Source: Kiritimatiellia bacterium
Lineage (GTDB): Bacteria > Verrucomicrobiota > Kiritimatiellia > RFP12 > UBA1067
Direction: 5' to 3'
DNA: 64,000 nucleotides
NCBI GenBank assembly: GCA_017454745.1
Contig: JAFTCL010000044.1
Span: 62,001 to 126,000, forward strand
Positions 60,888-64,000 of this stretch are shown here, piece after piece (positions within the stretch are counted from its first letter, which is position 1; each line of letters begins with the position of its first letter). The position numbers and the translations under genes were made by a program. Below the pieces are notes generated by a model. It worked only from the letters and a program-made list of their open reading frames with translations, had not been told where the DNA came from and made no database searches.

Positions 60888-61964
60888 ATGACGCTCAACA
60901 AAACGCGGATATTGATCACGTTGGCGGTTTGCACGGTATCAATGGTGCTGGCTGCACCGGAACTTGATTTCATTGCGCCACCAGTACCGGGACATGTCCA
61001 TGCGTCCACATTGGCGGCACTCCCGAACGGGGACTATATCGCCGCATGGTTCGAGGGCACTAAGGAATCGGCACCGGATGTCGCAATCTGGGGTGCGAAA
61101 CGTCAGTCCGGAACATGGGAAACGAAACGGATGTTTGCGAAGGCGGCTCCAGTTGCGCATTGGAATCCGGTTTTACGGTTGGCGAATGACGGGCGGCTAG
61201 TACTCTATTTCAAGGTAGGCGCGAAGATTCCAGACTGGCAAACATTTTTCTGCGAGAGCCGCGACGGCGGCGCGACGTGGGACACACCGCGCGAGCTGAT
61301 TCCAAACGATCGGCAAGGGGGACGCGGTCCCGTGAAAAACAAGTGCATAAAACTCAAGAATGGACGGTGGCTGGCACCAGCCTCGTGGGAAAAGGGGTGC
61401 TGGAGGGCCTTTGTAGACACTTCGGATGATGACGGGCGGCATTGGCGTAATTCACCATTGTTTCCCATTCCCGCCGATGCCGACAAAACGTTTGGCGTAA
61501 TCCAGCCGTCACTTTGGGAATCGGCGGACGGAATTCACGCGCTGATGCGAGCGAAGGATGGCTGGATCTGGCGGAGCGATTCGCGGGACGGTGGACTGAA
61601 CTGGTCGGAAATCTACCGAACGCCTTTGGAGAATATCAATTCGGGGCTGGATTTGGTCCGCGCCTCTAACGGCAACCTCTACCTTGCAATGAACGGTAAG
61701 TCCGCCGTGACCGGCGGATGGGGAAGCCGCCACCATCTGGAGGTCAAGGTTTCGGAAGATGACGGGAAAAGCTGGCGAACCTTAATGACGCTCGCCCACA
61801 GCGATAAGCTGAAGCAGCCCGACGGCCGCACGACGGAATTCTCCTATCCAGCAATCATCGAAGCACGTCCCAAGTTATTGGCCGTAACCTTCACCTACAA
61901 TCGCCGTCAAATCGCGTTTGTGGAGATACCAATCCCGGCTGCTACTTCCACTCCCGTGCGGTAA
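60888..61964 (+). CDS. Sialidase-family (BNR/Asp-box) secreted protein
   Basis: 358 residues. ATG 60888 follows AGGAAAA; the longer ORF begins inside the terminator. Signal peptide TRILITLAVCTVSMVLAAP. A six-bladed propeller is indicated by four Asp-boxes: SRDGGATWD, SDDDGRHWR, SRDGGLNWS and SEDDGKSWR. The opening HVHASTLAALPNGDYIAAWF is that of the BNR_2 group, which includes exo-sialidases and other exo-hydrolases. Blade spacing is normal but I cannot assign all sialidase catalytic residues, so the substrate is open. The 3' end overlaps the convergent BPL_N gene by 23 bases. Confidence 0.8.
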   Translation: MTLNKTRILITLAVCTVSMVLAAPELDFIAPPVPGHVHASTLAALPNGDYIAAWFEGTKESAPDVAIWGAKRQSGTWETKRMFAKAAPVAHWNPVLRLANDGRLVLYFKVGAKIPDWQTFFCESRDGGATWDTPRELIPNDRQGGRGPVKNKCIKLKNGRWLAPASWEKGCWRAFVDTSDDDGRHWRNSPLFPIPADADKTFGVIQPSLWESADGIHALMRAKDGWIWRSDSRDGGLNWSEIYRTPLENINSGLDLVRASNGNLYLAMNGKSAVTGGWGSRHHLEVKVSEDDGKSWRTLMTLAHSDKLKQPDGRTTEFSYPAIIEARPKLLAVTFTYNRRQIAFVEIPIPAATSTPVR

Positions 61965-64000
61965 GCACCCTAAAAACCTCGTCTGTGGTCTGAACGAGGC
62001 GAATATTTTGACCCGGACGGGAAGTGCTCTTCTTTTCGGGGTCGAATTCGACGACACGCCCGCCGTTTTTCAAGAAAGCATGGACATACGAGGTGTAACC
62101 CCTGGTCACCGGATAAGGGAAAAACAGGATGTCGGTATGCTCAAGCGCACCTTGCCCGACTTCGTACCAAGTGACCGGTTGCAGGTCTAACCGCGCGTCG
62201 CGGCTAAGCGCCATGCTAAGCTCCATACCCTGCATGGTACTCTTCTCGACACAAACGGCCACGTTGATTGCGCCTTTGACTCGGTCTGGATACTCCGGAT
62301 CTGCCTTGCGGCCGGTCAGATACTGGAGAATCGAACAAATGATATCTTGGGTGTTTTCCGACGATTCAGGATGGGGTCCGCAAAGGACAATCTTCCCTTT
62401 CCCGCATGTGCCGCCAATGATTGCCGCATGGCCAGTCATCGGACTGATCGACTTTCCAGAGAAAGTGTTGATCATGTTTCCGCGGTATTCGGCTAAAACC
62501 TTGATGTCCGCATCCGCGACAGGGCTTCCGGGGAGTATTACCGGGCCTCCCCAATAGAGAACGTGTCGCTTGGTTCCGCCAAGGATACCGAGTTTTTCAA
62601 AACCATCATCGGTGAAGCGGACAGTGGTCTGCGCCCAGCCGCGATAGGCTTCCTCAAGCTGCTCGCGGAATGGGACCAACCCGCCAATACGGGGAGAGTC
62701 AGGACGGATTTTTTCAAGCGCCAAAAACGCGCCGGCGCACACACCCAGATAGTTGCCGCCGTTCCGAACGAAATCACGGATGGCGGAGCAACCATTCTCG
62801 CCGAACGTCTTATACAATGTCGGGCTGTAACCACCACCGATCACCAGCAAGTCGAATGAAGATAGTTTGCCGTTACGAATTGTCTCGCTATCGATGAATG
62901 TGACGTCATAGAGCGGTGAGAAGGTCATGAGCTGGGAGAGATTCCAATATGCGGCATAACCGGCACCCGGTCCAGCGTAAATGGCGACCTTCACGGGGTC
63001 AAACCGCTGCGGATTGGCGAGCGACGGCTTGTCACGCAAATTTGTGAGCGCCTGAACCGCTTCTTCACCTGACGCGACGCGGATCACGCCGGGTTGCATC
63101 TCGCGGAAACGTTTTGACGGTTTACCCCAGGTGACGATCGTTCCCCCACGTTTCAGAAATTGGTTGCGGCGCGCGACCGGAATAGGCTGGAAGATGCTTT
63201 CGATTCTGTTGGTGTCGCAGCTTTCGGGGATTACCAGCGCATCCAAGTGGTGAAAGATCCCCTCCGCGCACTGGTCTTCGGTGATTGGGGTGATGTCCAG
63301 CGCGTCGGAACGAACCAACGCCATGTAGGCTTCGGCGTCAATAGGACCCGGCGAAGGGGCGCACATGAGACCCACGGCCAGTTGGCCGGGTTTGCGTTGG
63401 GGCACTTTCCAAGAGACCTCGCGCCCCGTGACATATTTGAAAGCGCCGCGCACGATGTCCCACGTGCTTGGGTAGTATTCCGGATGGTCCGCGAAAACAA
63501 ACACCCGGCCCTTGCCGTAAGTTCCCGCCACTGCGCTGGCCGTGCCGGTCATCGATTCGCACGGGGTATCCGTATTGACATTGATATCGCCCACGAAGGT
63601 TGCCATCACCTCGAAGGAGGCATCCTTAACCGGTTTGCCGGGAATCATCTTTGGACCGCCGTGGTACCGCACGCGGTGGATACCGGACTTGATGCCGGTC
63701 AACTCCTCCGCCCGTTCGGTAAACGAAGTGGAAAGAATAGTGCCGCCGCGATACGGCCCTTTCTGGTCGATGTACGGGATCACGTTGCATCTTTCGTGTT
63801 TCTGGGCCGAGGACATTAGCAGATAGCACCCCGCGCAGGATCCGATATAGCCGCCACCCTTGTGGATGAACGATTTGAGCCGTTCCACGCCCTTCTCCCC
63901 GAGCATATTGTATTCGATTGTGGCGTTGCCGCCGGGCATGATAAGGACGTCGATCCGGTCCAGAACGCCTTTACGAATCATTTCGCCATCCACATACGTG
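61942..64000 (-). CDS. Tandem BPL_N (DJ-1/glutaminase-like) protein, 5'-truncated
   Basis: Open to the end of the window, so the N-terminus is missing; the visible part is at least 686 residues. Two related class I glutamine-amidotransferase-like domains are seen. The first has LIMPGGNATIEYN and GGGYIGSCAGCYLL, the second VIGGGYSPTLY and GGNYLGVCAGAFLA. Each GxCAG is a nucleophile-elbow Cys. Each is followed by a GTYGKGRVFVFADHPE- or GTCGKGKIVLCGPHPE-type strand and a YVTGR or YLTGR end. Similar proteins are labelled biotin-protein-ligase-N-terminal (PF09825). The activity is unknown. Confidence 0.82.
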   Translation of the reverse strand, partial: TYVDGEMIRKGVLDRIDVLIMPGGNATIEYNMLGEKGVERLKSFIHKGGGYIGSCAGCYLLMSSAQKHERCNVIPYIDQKGPYRGGTILSTSFTERAEELTGIKSGIHRVRYHGGPKMIPGKPVKDASFEVMATFVGDINVNTDTPCESMTGTASAVAGTYGKGRVFVFADHPEYYPSTWDIVRGAFKYVTGREVSWKVPQRKPGQLAVGLMCAPSPGPIDAEAYMALVRSDALDITPITEDQCAEGIFHHLDALVIPESCDTNRIESIFQPIPVARRNQFLKRGGTIVTWGKPSKRFREMQPGVIRVASGEEAVQALTNLRDKPSLANPQRFDPVKVAIYAGPGAGYAAYWNLSQLMTFSPLYDVTFIDSETIRNGKLSSFDLLVIGGGYSPTLYKTFGENGCSAIRDFVRNGGNYLGVCAGAFLALEKIRPDSPRIGGLVPFREQLEEAYRGWAQTTVRFTDDGFEKLGILGGTKRHVLYWGGPVILPGSPVADADIKVLAEYRGNMINTFSGKSISPMTGHAAIIGGTCGKGKIVLCGPHPESSENTQDIICSILQYLTGRKADPEYPDRVKGAINVAVCVEKSTMQGMELSMALSRDARLDLQPVTWYEVGQGALEHTDILFFPYPVTRGYTSYVHAFLKNGGRVVEFDPEKKSTSRPGQNIRLVQTTDEVFRVLTAREWK

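Overview
The window reads as chromosome from a Gram-negative, saccharolytic bacterium of the PVC type. A Kiritimatiellota / Verrucomicrobiota gut or sediment lineage is my best guess, by inference. The clues are an LptE-like lipoprotein (an outer membrane with LPS), an Smc condensin, system II cytochrome c maturation, many secreted glycan-active enzymes (GH78 twice, GH106, GH97, GH109, a sialidase-type protein, DUF4838, a double esterase), and surface proteins built from InlB B-repeat, Fibrobacter-type paralogous and beta-helix domains. No SusC/SusD pair, rRNA, tRNA, CRISPR array or insertion sequence was seen. Housekeeping genes are GC-rich; 3.8-8.7 kb is clearly AT-richer.

Layout. 0-3.4 kb: smc, cut by the window edge. 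3.4-9.0 kb: an accessory island. Three modules each carry a roughly 250-370 bp non-coding repeat with a conserved sigma70-like promoter, followed by a different AT-rich gene. The third module holds an orphan Rhs tip with an unrecognised C-terminal domain. Three of the island proteins (3859, 5349 and 7207) look like divergent members of one family. A membrane protein gene broken at a G7 tract and a tiny exported ORF follow, and then a REP-like inverted repeat. 9.0-14.9 kb: a giant DUF4011 helicase-nuclease of the Hhe anti-phage type, with an operator-like perfect palindrome at its promoter. Together 3.4-14.9 kb forms a conflict/defence region between housekeeping genes.

15-19.4 kb: GH106 coupled to truA. 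19.4-23.5 kb: a compact five-gene minus-strand operon (polyprenol-phosphate glycosyltransferase, UbiA-type prenyltransferase, lipA, ResB-like, CcsA-like). 23.5-28.9 kb: U32 peptidase, thioesterase and uxaC, then an oxidoreductase. 29-42 kb: cmk with a 31-residue membrane peptide, GH78, DUF4838, recD2, GH97, lptE, rsmI and a second GH78. 42-46.6 kb: valS, a radical SAM protein and yebC. 46.7-55.7 kb: GH109, a surface protein frameshifted at a G6 tract, a tandem esterase and a metallophosphoesterase. 55.8-57.9 kb: a HemC-SUMT-HemD fusion that lacks the HemC cofactor domain. 58-64 kb: a triplicated beta-helix surface protein behind a clear promoter, a sialidase-type protein and a tandem BPL_N protein cut by the window end.

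Together the glycan enzymes fit release of rhamnose, uronic acids and acyl groups from pectin-like polymers, with GH109 and the sialidase-type protein adding host-glycan capacity. They sit singly among housekeeping genes rather than in one polysaccharide utilisation locus. The most unusual material is the repeat-promoter/Rhs island, the Hhe-like protein with an Asp-to-Asn change at the predicted nuclease metal site, and the HemC-SUMT-HemD fusion.
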